DNA from: Acidobacteria bacterium Ga0077534
GTDB taxonomy: Bacteria; Acidobacteriota; Blastocatellia; Pyrinomonadales; Pyrinomonadaceae
NCBI GenBank assembly: GCA_001464455.1
Contig: LNEI01000018.1
Coordinates: 537,343-601,342, forward strand
Length of the DNA: 64,000 bases
Direction of reading: 5' to 3'
Shown here: positions 9,480 through 18,060 of the stretch, one piece after another
Layout: each line of letters starts with the position of its first letter
How positions within the stretch are numbered: the stretch's first letter is position 1
Notes under the pieces: model-generated
Database searches by the model: none
What the model saw: only the letters and a program-made list of their open reading frames with translations
What the model was told of the DNA's origin: nothing
Program-made: the position numbers and the translations under genes

Positions 9480-11339
9480 TTAGATCACATCTACCGGATC
9501 GATCGAAAAATGAGCTCGTTTTAGGATCACGTCCGCTTCGTCACAGGCGATCCTGATGGTTTTCATACGTTCCGCAGGTAGATTGCGGATCGAGATCAGC
9601 ATCTCCGACACTTCCCGCTCGCGACAGATGTCGGCAAGATCTCCGTTGCCGTCGTAAACTTTTAGCCCGTGTATAAGTTTATCGTGCTTTCGCGGATCGT
9701 CATCGACAAATCCGACCGGTTCGAAGCTCCACTCAGGATTATTCTTCAATTCGCGAAGCAACATCTCACCGCCGTCGCCCGCACCATAGATCAGGACCTT
9801 TGTCTTTTTATCGCCCGAGTTTGTCGCGGGCAGCACCTGCCGAATCAGGCGAAATGCCATTCGGCTGCCGACTACGGCTAAGAGTAACAGCACCGCGTCA
9901 AGAAAAAAGACCTTTCGCGAGAAGCCTTCGAATCGATAGATCGCCAGAACCGCCAGCATGCTGGCCGCCGAGCCTAGAACGACGCCTTTTGCAAACGTTA
10001 TGATATCGCTGACGCTAGTGTACCGCCATAGCCCGCGATACACGCCGACCGCTAAAAATGCAGCGAGTTTTATCAGCACCAGCAGCGGAACCGTCTGCAG
10101 GAACAAAGGCCAGCTCGATGATTCCTCGAAGTTTCGATAGAGCAAAGCCCACGCCGAATAATAGGCAAGCGTGATCAGGAACGCATCGAGAAACACCTCG
10201 AAGATGCGGCGTTTGTACGAGACGTTGACGAGAAAGGCGAAGACGGCATTTTCGTTCGCCGCCTGCTCTTCGTCCGTTCCTTCGTAGACCTTGACCTTCG
10301 AAAGATAGACGCCGACGATCACCAGAACTACGGTAAACACGCCGATCAGCCCAAAGCTGCGAAAAGGCCCGACCTGAGCGACGAGTACCGCCAAAGCACC
10401 CGCAACGACCGCAAAACCGTAAAGCATCAGAACCGCCGTTCGCTCAGACAATCCGAGTGCGACGAGTCGGTGCGATGTGTGGTCACGCCCGCCCTGCGAA
10501 GCCTTGCGGCCCCACAGTTTTCGGAGGACGGTGACGAATGTCGTGTCGAAGATCGGTACAAAAAGTATCAGCACCGGAACCGCTAGGATCGCTACGATCC
10601 CCCGCGAACGTCCGCCCACCTGATTGAGCAACACCGAGCCCGAGAGCAGAAAGCCAACAAACATTGACCCGCAGTCGCCCATGAAGATTGACGCCGGGTT
10701 GAAATTGAACACTAGAAAACCAACGAGAGCCCCGATAAATGCACTGGCTAGGAGAAGTTCGTTGGTAAGGCCGTTTGACGCGAAATTAAGCGCGAGTGAA
10801 ACGGCTGCGATCGCCGATATACCGGCCGCTAGCCCGTCCATGTTGTCCAGCAGGTTGATCGCGTTTGTAATACCGACGACCCAAAAGACCGTTATCCAAA
10901 TATCGACGATGTCATAGCCCGTCAGCGGTAGTTTCAGCCCCGAAATGATCAGGATTCCCGCCCCGATGAGCTGCCCTATCAGCTTTTGATACGGCCTGAT
11001 ATTGAGCAGATCGTCGACCAGTCCTACGAGAAAAAGAAAGGCACTCGCCCCAAACACAACCAGCGACTCACGAGTCGGCGGTACAAACGCAAAATAAGCG
11101 ATCGCCGTCGCGATAAAGATCCCAACCCCACCCAACATCGCCGTCGGCCGCTTATGCCAGCGGTCGGTCTTCGGCTTAGCCACGTACCCAAATTTATGAG
11201 CAAAAGCACGCACGCCAAGCGTACTAAGCACCGCAATAACCATCGCGGCCACACCGACAAATATTGGATTGGTAGTAAGTCCCTGCATCACAAAGTTCCG
11301 CTTTAGCTGACTGTTCGGCAGCTCAAAGCTGGAATTCAA
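9480..11339 (-). CDS. WecA/MraY-like sugar-phosphate transferase fused to the N-terminal half of a FlaA1/CapD-like protein
   Basis: A 619-residue fusion. Residues about 25-345 are a polytopic polyprenyl-phosphate HexNAc-1-phosphate transferase: D109/D110 in VGLVDDLL, D165 and D168 in LLDNMDGLAAG, D222 in FMGDCGSMF, and a histidine motif HTSHR at 287-291. This module starts lipid-linked glycans. Residues about 375-500 add the four-helix membrane region of FlaA1/WbpM-like proteins, and residues 510-619 a Rossmann domain with YGAGDGGEMLL. The second Rossmann (dehydratase) domain of that family is absent, so sugar-nucleotide dehydratase activity is not expected. The start at 11339 could instead be the internal Met18 at 11288. 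The initiating step of the locus is probably here. Confidence 0.85.
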   Translation of the reverse strand: MNSSFELPNSQLKRNFVMQGLTTNPIFVGVAAMVIAVLSTLGVRAFAHKFGYVAKPKTDRWHKRPTAMLGGVGIFIATAIAYFAFVPPTRESLVVFGASAFLFLVGLVDDLLNIRPYQKLIGQLIGAGILIISGLKLPLTGYDIVDIWITVFWVVGITNAINLLDNMDGLAAGISAIAAVSLALNFASNGLTNELLLASAFIGALVGFLVFNFNPASIFMGDCGSMFVGFLLSGSVLLNQVGGRSRGIVAILAVPVLILFVPIFDTTFVTVLRKLWGRKASQGGRDHTSHRLVALGLSERTAVLMLYGFAVVAGALAVLVAQVGPFRSFGLIGVFTVVLVIVGVYLSKVKVYEGTDEEQAANENAVFAFLVNVSYKRRIFEVFLDAFLITLAYYSAWALLYRNFEESSSWPLFLQTVPLLVLIKLAAFLAVGVYRGLWRYTSVSDIITFAKGVVLGSAASMLAVLAIYRFEGFSRKVFFLDAVLLLLAVVGSRMAFRLIRQVLPATNSGDKKTKVLIYGAGDGGEMLLRELKNNPEWSFEPVGFVDDDPRKHDKLIHGLKVYDGNGDLADICREREVSEMLISIRNLPAERMKTIRIACDEADVILKRAHFSIDPVDVI

Positions 11340-11392
11340 ACGGCTTTTGTAACGATTATCGCAAAAATCCGTTCAGTTTGCTTTTATTTGTG

Positions 11393-12619
11393 TTATTTCG
11401 CATCAAATGCAGCGACCTGCGATGCCTTTTTTGCGAGCAACATCTGGTAAACCTCAGCAATATCCGCGACCATTTTTTCGGTTCGGAAATTGGGGTCGAC
11501 GTGTTTGCGGCCGTTCTCACCTAGCTTTCTACGCAGATCTTCATCTTCTAACAAATGAGCGATGCGATCCGCTAAACCCACGTTATCGAAGGCTTTGACG
11601 AGGTAGCCGGTGTAGTCGTCGATGACGACCTCAGGGGCGCCGTCGATGTCGAAGGAGACGCAAGGTTTGCCCATCGCGAGCGACTGGGGAAGGACGCGAG
11701 CGAGGCCTTCGCGCAAGGATGTGTGGACGACGACGTCCATCGCGGAGATCATCTCGGGGATGCGTTCGCGGGGAATGAGGCCGGCGAAGACGAAATTGTC
11801 GAGAATGCCGTAGCCGCGTGCGCGTTCCTGCAAGTGTTCGAGCAAAACGCCGTCGCCGATGAGGAAGAAGCGGACGCTGGGCACGCGTTTGACGATCTCG
11901 GGCGCGGCGTCCATCAGCTCGTCATGGCCTTTTAGCGGGAACAGGCGAGCTATCTTGCCGACGACCGGAGCCTCGAGCGGGATGCCGAATTCCTCTTTGA
12001 CCTTATCTGCGTCGAACTTCGCGTTAAGGAACCAATCAAGCTCCATTCCGCTGTAGATCGTGCGATATCGCTCGGGTTCGGCAATGCCTGCGGCCAAGGC
12101 TTTCTTCACGATTATCTCAGAAACGCTGATGTAGAAATCGGTGACCGGAGCACAGATCTTCTTTACCAATCGCCAAGTTCGGTTGACGATCCACGGCTGG
12201 TAATCGTGAAAGACGAGGCTGTGCAGCGTGTGGACAATAATCGGGGTACCGGCGAGCCACGCCGCAAGACGTCCGAGCACACCGGCCTTTGACGAGTGGG
12301 TGTGGACGATGTGGTAACGGCCTTTTTTTATAAGCTTGTAGAGCTTCCAAAAGGCAACGACGTCCGAGAACGGATTGATCGAGCGTCCCATTTCAGGGAC
12401 GATGATCAGGTTGGTCGTCTCGCGGGCTTGGGTGAGAAGCTCGCCTTCTTTTCCCTTATCGATGCCGCTGATGAAATCGACCTCATATTCCGGCATCGCA
12501 TCAAGCCCGACAACCGACAGGAGGGTATTCTCCTGCGCACCGCCGACGATCATGCGGGTGATGATATGAAGGACGCGAGTTGGTCGTGTTTTTTCTGATT
12601 CAAACGCCATCGAGACCAA
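11393..12619 (-). CDS. glycosyltransferase family 4 (GT-B fold)
   Basis: A 408-residue retaining glycosyltransferase of the GT4 type. The N-terminal half holds the acceptor-side motif ITRMIVGGAQENTLL. The C-terminal half holds the donor site: VGKIARLFPLKGHDEL, the segment SLREGLARVLPQSLAMGKP with the E-x7-type acid pair, and DGAPEVVIDDYTG. It is expected to use a nucleotide sugar on the cytoplasmic face to extend the lipid-linked chain. It lies 53 bases upstream of the initiating transferase gene on the same strand. The start could be the second Met (MAFESEK). Sugar specificity is unknown. Confidence 0.92.
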   Translation of the reverse strand: MVSMAFESEKTRPTRVLHIITRMIVGGAQENTLLSVVGLDAMPEYEVDFISGIDKGKEGELLTQARETTNLIIVPEMGRSINPFSDVVAFWKLYKLIKKGRYHIVHTHSSKAGVLGRLAAWLAGTPIIVHTLHSLVFHDYQPWIVNRTWRLVKKICAPVTDFYISVSEIIVKKALAAGIAEPERYRTIYSGMELDWFLNAKFDADKVKEEFGIPLEAPVVGKIARLFPLKGHDELMDAAPEIVKRVPSVRFFLIGDGVLLEHLQERARGYGILDNFVFAGLIPRERIPEMISAMDVVVHTSLREGLARVLPQSLAMGKPCVSFDIDGAPEVVIDDYTGYLVKAFDNVGLADRIAHLLEDEDLRRKLGENGRKHVDPNFRTEKMVADIAEVYQMLLAKKASQVAAFDAK

Positions 12620-12671
12620 TTGCTAACCCACGAATCTAACGCTTCCTTCGCGTCTTGCCGCTAACGCACGG

Positions 12672-12872
12672 CGGTGAGGCTCGCCTCACCGACAACGCAT
12701 CAACCCCATACCCTTTCGGCCCGCGTCAGCGGGCCGAACGACTCCACACTACTTTATTGAGATCTACCGCTAAAGGCTCGTCATCTGATGCGAGTGGCGC
12801 TGAGCATGACGGATTGGAGGCAAAGCCTCGGGAAACTTTTTAGAACTGTTTTCGGTGAGGCAAGCCTCACCG
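12672..12872. repeat. cluster of short perfect palindromes in the 12620-12904 gap
   Basis: The 285-base gap between two polysaccharide genes holds three strong hairpins. CGGTGAGGC/GCCTCACCG occurs twice, at 12672-12691 (centre TC) and 12853-12872 (centre AA). TTCGGCCCGC/GCGGGCCGAA lies at 12715-12738 with a four-base loop. The AA-centred form shares its layout with palindromes at 53002-53072. No gene was recognised here. REP-like elements are the simplest reading; they may also affect transcript stability within the operon. Confidence 0.7.
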
Positions 12873-12904
12873 CAGTGCGTTCGTGGCAGATCCGCATACG
12901 CCTA

Positions 12905-13567
12905 TCACACATCCGCAACCACCAAATAATCCCTATCAAGATGAATAAACTCAAAATCAGTAACCCCGGCTTTTGCCAGGATGTCGCGGACCTGGGGTTC
13001 CGTGTATAGGAAGAGCGGCGTGCCTTTCATCCAGAAACGGAGGCGGCGTAGCGGTATGCGCCATTCGACAGCTTTTGGAAAACTCATGATCATGCGGCCT
13101 TTTGTAAGTTCGCGCATGGCGGCAATGATCGGTACGGGATTTTCAACATAGTCAAAGAACCCGTTGCCTGAACAGCCGTCAAATGGCCCTTCATTCGGAT
13201 CGATATCGTCTGGAAACGTGCCGACCACATACTCGCATCTGTCGCCGACTCCGGCCTCGTTCGCGAGCCGGTCAGCGATCTCGATCATGCCCGGCGCAAA
13301 ATCGATTCCAACTACCTTCTTCGCACCTTCGAGCGCATAGGCGATGCAAAAGCGCCCGGAACCACAGCCGACGTCAAGTATCTTTTTGCCCTCCAATGGT
13401 CGCAGTTTCTCTACATTGAGTTCGAGTCGCTTTTGCACGACTCCGCGCCAGTAGTTATCGATAAACGCAGCCAACGGGCCTTTTTTCTTCTCATAGATCG
13501 CATCAAAACGCGCCGCGTCGTCATGAAAATGATCGCGAACCTTCTCTTCAACAGTTGGTAAAGCCAT
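12905..13567 (-). CDS. class I SAM-dependent methyltransferase
   Basis: About 220 residues with a Rossmann methyltransferase fold. Motif I is KKILDVGCGSGRFCIAYA, followed by VVGIDFAPGMIEIADRLA, the acidic loop that binds the ribose of S-adenosylmethionine. The C-terminal TDFEFIHLDRDYLVVADV completes the sheet. I place the start at the ATG at 13567 (MALPTVEEKV) instead of the GTG at 13582, because the five extra codons derive from a REP-like hairpin that overlaps this position. Its place between the deacetylase and a GT4 gene suggests it methylates the glycan or a precursor. The acceptor is unknown. Confidence 0.85.
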   Translation of the reverse strand: MALPTVEEKVRDHFHDDAARFDAIYEKKKGPLAAFIDNYWRGVVQKRLELNVEKLRPLEGKKILDVGCGSGRFCIAYALEGAKKVVGIDFAPGMIEIADRLANEAGVGDRCEYVVGTFPDDIDPNEGPFDGCSGNGFFDYVENPVPIIAAMRELTKGRMIMSFPKAVEWRIPLRRLRFWMKGTPLFLYTEPQVRDILAKAGVTDFEFIHLDRDYLVVADV

Positions 13568-13571
13568 AAAA

Positions 13572-13599
13572 GTCAGAACCACCTGCGGTAGCCAGTGGT
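13572..13599. repeat. REP-like hairpin, TCAGnACC(A/G)CCTGC family
   Basis: The head TCAGAACCACCTGC followed by a GTGG arm resembles sequences at 33268-33293 and, on the other strand, at 32250-32279. Each can fold through CCRCC/GGYGG-type arms, with stem positions differing between copies. It sits immediately upstream of the methyltransferase start. Confidence 0.5.
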
Positions 13600-13645
13600 T
13601 AAGGTCAAATTTGTAACTATATATTAGGTTGAAAGACGACGGTGT

Positions 13646-14503
13646 TCAACCGCCCACTACCGCACGCGGTTCGGAATCAATACCCAAAACCTCGCCCATT
13701 GGGGCCATTTTGAAATCTCTGAGCAGCTTTTTCAGCCTCCGCTCGGTCGCTCCAAGGTTGAAATAATGCGTCAGGGCGATGCGTCGCGGCACGTCGATCC
13801 GCGGGTGATCAGGGTCTAGCTCCCACGGGTGCAGGTAGAATGTGACCGGCTGACCTTCACGGTTGACAGCCTTGATCGCTTGTTTTGTCACTTGATACGG
13901 GTAGATCCGAAAATACGCCCCGCCCGAGATCGGCATCGTGAAGCCCGGCAGTTTCAAGGTCGAGATCGGAAATTCGACAAATTCAAATTTCTCACGCTTT
14001 ATCGTGTATGGAAACCGCGGAGCGTCGGCGATGCCGTAGCGGTAATTGAGCACCGGAAAAATGCTCGAATCGTATTTGATACCAAGCTCGCCGAGGATAT
14101 CGAGTGCCCAGAGCGACTCCTTTGTGATCGAAAAGAACGGAGCACGATGGCCGAGCACTTTCTTGCCAGTCAGATCTTCGAGAAATCCGATCGCCCGCGT
14201 CAACTCTTCTTTGAATAGCGACGGTTCCTGCTTATATATCAGCGTATGGGAAAACCCGTGTGTCCCGATCTCATGCCCCTCGGCCTCGATGCGTTTTACG
14301 ATATCCGGATGCTTTTCGGCGACGTAACCGAGCATGAAGAACGTCGCTTTCGCTCCTCCGTCGTCGAGTATCTTGAGTAGTTTATCGCCGACCATCTCGA
14401 TCCGATCTTCGTACTTGTCCCAGTCCGAATACGGGATCTCGATGCCTTGATACCAGTCCTCAAAGTCGATCGTTAATGCATTTGTTATCGGTTCCTTCGC
14501 CAT
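13646..14503 (-). CDS. polysaccharide deacetylase (XrtA-system-like, with DUF3473-type C-terminus)
   Basis: About 285 residues. NodB-homology motifs are visible: TIDFEDWYQG with the metal-binding Asp, HEIGTHGFSH with two His ligands, and HRAPFFSI. The C-terminal segment (ISGGAYFRIYPY and VTFYLHPWELDPDHPRI) matches the extension typical of deacetylases in exosortase/EPS loci. It should remove N- or O-acetyl groups from the glycan. The start MAKEPITNALTIDFED at 14503 was preferred over an in-frame start at 14572, whose extra residues (MVRRRLIWKRK) do not look like family sequence. No exosortase gene was recognised in the window. Confidence 0.88.
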   Translation of the reverse strand: MAKEPITNALTIDFEDWYQGIEIPYSDWDKYEDRIEMVGDKLLKILDDGGAKATFFMLGYVAEKHPDIVKRIEAEGHEIGTHGFSHTLIYKQEPSLFKEELTRAIGFLEDLTGKKVLGHRAPFFSITKESLWALDILGELGIKYDSSIFPVLNYRYGIADAPRFPYTIKREKFEFVEFPISTLKLPGFTMPISGGAYFRIYPYQVTKQAIKAVNREGQPVTFYLHPWELDPDHPRIDVPRRIALTHYFNLGATERRLKKLLRDFKMAPMGEVLGIDSEPRAVVGG

Positions 14504-14635
14504 TAATTCAAATTGGCAACCGGCAGATCCGTCGCGACCTTTTCGTTTCCAGATCAGGCGGCGTCGAACCATACGACAGTGCGGGGAAGTCGCCGCCGGT
14601 TACCAAGCCTTTCTTAACATCATACCACGCAAAGC

Positions 14636-14750
14636 GATGCAGAAGCCCGCACGAAGTAAGGGCTCTGAAACGCAAAAAGCACTGCTCAGGTGATGGCTCT
14701 CGCTCGTTCGCACACCGACGGATCCCTTACTTCGTGCGGGCTTCCGCATC
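14636..14750. mobile_element. MITE-like element, copy 1 (about 115 bp, 27-bp terminal inverted repeats)
   Basis: The arms GATGCAGAAGCCCGCACGAA... (14636-14662) and ...TTCGTGCGGGCTTCCGCATC (14724-14750) pair over 27 positions with one mismatch. A near-identical pair of arms bounds a 118-bp element at 48819-48936. The interiors differ and contain no ORF. It occupies most of the gap between the deacetylase and amidotransferase genes. It has the form of a non-autonomous palindromic element; no transposase with matching ends is in the window. Confidence 0.75.
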
Positions 14751-14758
14751 TCGTTTCG

Positions 14759-16642
14759 TCAGTCGATAAACCTCTGAAACCACAGCTCCAGCATCAACAA
14801 AGTCCAGATCTGGAATGAATGATCGCGTAGCCCGGTCATGTGTTCCTCGACATAGCGTTCGATGATCTCGGGACGCATTATTCCGCGTTTGAGCGAGGTT
14901 TCGGACAGCAAAATATCTTTTACAAAACCTTTCATCTCGCCGCGGAACCACTTTCCGACCGGCACACCAAAGCCCATTTTTCGGCGGTAGATGACCTCTC
15001 GGGGGACAAGCCTTGCGGCGACTTTTTTCAACAGCGATTTGGTCGCGAAACCGCGCATTTTCAGGCTTTCGGGTAGGCTCGCGGCAAATTCGATCACTTT
15101 GTGGTCGAGAAACGGCGAGCGGGCCTCGAGCGAATTTGCCATCGACGCGATATCGACCTTTACGAGCAGATCGTTCGGCAGGTAGGTCATCTGGTCGGTA
15201 AACATAGTCGCGTCGACCGTTTTCGTTCCGTTCGCCTTCTCGAACCAGGCTTCGAGCAGGTCAGCGGGGTCGCTGCCGTTTAGCGTTTGGCGAAATTCGT
15301 TTGTGTAAAGCTCTTTTTTTGTATCGCGGTTGAAGGTCGAGACCCAACGCATATAGCGCTCGGTTCGCGGCAGATTGGCCGACCTCAAAAACCTTTTTGC
15401 ATCGCGAATGCGGCTGCGTTTCAGTTCATTCGACGGCAGAAGCCCGACCGGCGTTTCGATCAGCACCTTGCGAAGTGCTGCCGGAACCTTCGCGTATTTC
15501 TCAGCGATCCGCATCGCCGCATAACGCTCATAGCCCGCAAAACTCTCGTCACCGCCGTCGCCATTTAGGGCAACGGTCACGTGTTTTCGCGTTTCTTTTG
15601 AAACGTAATAGGTCGGGATCGCCGACGAATCAGCATAAGGCTCGCCGTAGTGATCGACGAGTAGCGGGATCACGTCGAGTGCGTTTGGCCGGACTATGAA
15701 CTCGTGATACTCAGCACCGACGTGTTCAGCGACGCGTTTGGCGTATTTCAATTCGCTGAAATCCTGCTCTTCGAATCCTATCGAGAAGGTTTTCACCGGC
15801 TGGCTGCTTTCCTGCGCCATCAGAGCAACCACCGCCGAAGAATCGACGCCCCCCGAAAGAAACGCACCGAGTGGAACCTCAGATATCATTCTAAGCCGAG
15901 TCGATTCGCGAAGGATCCGCGTCGTTTCCTCGATTGCCTCTTCCTCGGTGATCTTTATCTTTCTTGAAAAATCGGGCTGCCAATATCGCTTCGTCTCGAT
16001 CTCTCCCTCTTTCCAACGAAGCCAGTGTCCCGGTTCGAGCTTGCGGATCGACTTAAACGCCGTCATCGGGGCCGGAACGCAGAGGAACGAAAGATAGTTG
16101 TCGATCGCCTCAAAGTCGACTTCGCGGTTAACCAACGGATGTTTGAGAACAGCCTGAAACTCCGACCCGAAGATCAGATCGCCGTTTGGCTGGTGAGAAT
16201 ATAACATCGGCTTTTTGCCGACGCGGTCGCGAGCGAGAAAGAGCGACTGATCGACCTCGTCCCAGATCGCCAAAGCAAACATTCCTCGCAGATGCTGTAG
16301 GCCATCGACCCCATATTCGTCGTACAGGTGGATGACGACCTCGGTGTCTGACTTTGTGTAGAATTTGTGGCCGCGCTTGACGAGATCTTCGCGGAGTTCC
16401 TGATAATTGTAGATCTCGCCGTTGAAGACGATCGCCTTTGTTCGGTCTTCGTTATAGATCGGCTGCTGACCGCTTGCGAGATCGATGATCGAAAGGCGTC
16501 GCATCGCGAGAGCGACATTATCGTTGAGATAAAAACCATCCTCGTCCGGTCCTCGATGAATAATGGCGTGATTCATCGCTTCGAGGATCGAGCGGTCGGC
16601 CCGTTCACGATTCGCGTTTACAAATCCTGTAATACCGCACAT
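14759..16642 (-). CDS. asnB: asparagine synthase (glutamine-hydrolysing)-type amidotransferase
   Basis: A 627-residue class II amidotransferase. The N-terminal Ntn glutaminase has the catalytic Cys2 (MCGITGF), RGPDEDGFY at 30-38 and NGEIYNYQEL at 74-83. The C-terminal ATP-binding synthetase has the PPi loop SGGVDSS at 263-269 and LNGDGGDESFAGYERY. The length fits the family. In EPS loci such homologues are thought to amidate a sugar carboxylate or a precursor instead of making free asparagine. The next gene upstream ends two bases before this one starts, so the two are co-transcribed. Housekeeping asparagine synthesis cannot be excluded. Confidence 0.93.
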   Translation of the reverse strand: MCGITGFVNANRERADRSILEAMNHAIIHRGPDEDGFYLNDNVALAMRRLSIIDLASGQQPIYNEDRTKAIVFNGEIYNYQELREDLVKRGHKFYTKSDTEVVIHLYDEYGVDGLQHLRGMFALAIWDEVDQSLFLARDRVGKKPMLYSHQPNGDLIFGSEFQAVLKHPLVNREVDFEAIDNYLSFLCVPAPMTAFKSIRKLEPGHWLRWKEGEIETKRYWQPDFSRKIKITEEEAIEETTRILRESTRLRMISEVPLGAFLSGGVDSSAVVALMAQESSQPVKTFSIGFEEQDFSELKYAKRVAEHVGAEYHEFIVRPNALDVIPLLVDHYGEPYADSSAIPTYYVSKETRKHVTVALNGDGGDESFAGYERYAAMRIAEKYAKVPAALRKVLIETPVGLLPSNELKRSRIRDAKRFLRSANLPRTERYMRWVSTFNRDTKKELYTNEFRQTLNGSDPADLLEAWFEKANGTKTVDATMFTDQMTYLPNDLLVKVDIASMANSLEARSPFLDHKVIEFAASLPESLKMRGFATKSLLKKVAARLVPREVIYRRKMGFGVPVGKWFRGEMKGFVKDILLSETSLKRGIMRPEIIERYVEEHMTGLRDHSFQIWTLLMLELWFQRFID

Positions 16643-16644
16643 AA

Positions 16645-18036
16645 CTATCTGCTCTCGTCTTCGGGTTCCGGATCACGGGGCTTTACGTTCGCACGGATCT
16701 GATCTTCGACCCGCTTTTGGGCCGCGAGACGCATTAGATTCTTATTCTCGCGATTCTCTTTGAACACCGTCCAGCCCACGCCGACCAGAATAAACAAAAA
16801 GACCTGTATCTGGGTTCGCTGACGATAGGCTGTTCCCACATTCCCCTGAAACAGTGAGTAAGCGAGCGTCAACATCAGGCTGAACATCAGGATCGCAAAG
16901 GCATTTCTAAGCCGATTCCGTACCGTGTAAACGAGACCGATGATCAAAAACGGTATCGACGCCCACCAAACCAGAACCTCCGGGATCGTGATCGCCTGTC
17001 GCAAATTCCCGGCCTGCCACGGAAACGGAGCGAACATCAGGTAAGTAAATCCGACAGGTAAAGCCGCGATAGCTCCGCCTGCGGTTGATACATCGAGTTC
17101 CTCGCCGTAACCAGACTCTGCGGCCCGTGCAAGGTCACGACGGCTGCCTTCGATGCGCTCTAAGCGTGTAAAAACCGAAAGCTCAACGCTTGCTCGTTGT
17201 CCGACACCCAGGTAGGCGAGGCCAAAACCGAGAGCTGCGAGGATGACCGCATTTCTGACCAACGACCTCTGAGTACTGGACATCCCGACCACAAAGCTTC
17301 CGACCACGGCGACGGCGACCATGTAGAAAATGTAAAAGCGAAGTGAAAGGATGCCGAACATCGACATGATCAACGTAAGCAACGCAAGGTAGTTAAATCT
17401 CGCCTGGAGCTGCATTACCATTGTCATCGCGACGACAAGCAGGAAGATGATCAGTCCGTCCTTTAGAAGTTGTCCGGACCAGATCACAAATGAAGGGAAA
17501 ACGGCGATCGCAATGGCCGAAAAACGTGCGACCTTTAGATTGTTAAAGATCGTGCGAGCACAGAAATACACCATCGGGGCCGTCGCCGCCCCGATCACAG
17601 CGCAAAACGACTGAGCTGCAAAGATATTGCGGCCAAAGATCAAATAAATGGTCGCGGTGATGTAGTACATTCCCCACGCGATGCCGCTCCGCGGATCGAA
17701 CTCAAAGAACGATGTGTCGGGATTAATGGAAAGGCCGAGCCAATTATCAACCATCTGCGCGGCCTTTGCATCGTAGGCAAACGCGTCGCCGCCGAAAAAA
17801 TCGCGCAGTTCGTAGATGTGAATTAACAGCCCAAACGCCATCCTCAAAGCGAGCCCGACGAGGAAAACCGTAGTTATGAACTGTTTTTCTTCCGTAAATT
17901 TGCGAAAGAGGAGAATGAACCCCGCCGACATTGCCATCGCAAGTGCGATCGCCGCCGCACCGTCCGGAAACGGAACCAGCACGATGCCCATGGCTATCAC
18001 TAAAAGGCAGGCAAGTGTTAGGAACTGGTTCAGCAT
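16645..18036 (-). CDS. polytopic membrane protein, GT-C/Wzy-like, function not recognised
   Basis: A 463-residue hydrophobic protein with about ten to eleven transmembrane segments and a charged cytoplasmic tail rich in Arg, Glu and Asp (VKPRDPEPEDESR). After the first helices, an outer loop carries YELRDFFGGDAFAYDAKA, whose Asp-rich GGDxFxYD pattern recalls the catalytic loop of GT-C or oligosaccharide-polymerising enzymes. A second large loop lies around residues 275-330. It sits between the carbamoyltransferase and amidotransferase genes. A role as glycan polymerase or lipid-linked-sugar transferase is plausible but inferred. A flippase is less likely from the loop layout. Confidence 0.7.
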   Translation of the reverse strand: MLNQFLTLACLLVIAMGIVLVPFPDGAAAIALAMAMSAGFILLFRKFTEEKQFITTVFLVGLALRMAFGLLIHIYELRDFFGGDAFAYDAKAAQMVDNWLGLSINPDTSFFEFDPRSGIAWGMYYITATIYLIFGRNIFAAQSFCAVIGAATAPMVYFCARTIFNNLKVARFSAIAIAVFPSFVIWSGQLLKDGLIIFLLVVAMTMVMQLQARFNYLALLTLIMSMFGILSLRFYIFYMVAVAVVGSFVVGMSSTQRSLVRNAVILAALGFGLAYLGVGQRASVELSVFTRLERIEGSRRDLARAAESGYGEELDVSTAGGAIAALPVGFTYLMFAPFPWQAGNLRQAITIPEVLVWWASIPFLIIGLVYTVRNRLRNAFAILMFSLMLTLAYSLFQGNVGTAYRQRTQIQVFLFILVGVGWTVFKENRENKNLMRLAAQKRVEDQIRANVKPRDPEPEDESR

Positions 18037-18060
18037 CGGTCGGGTGAAGGAAAAGATCGG

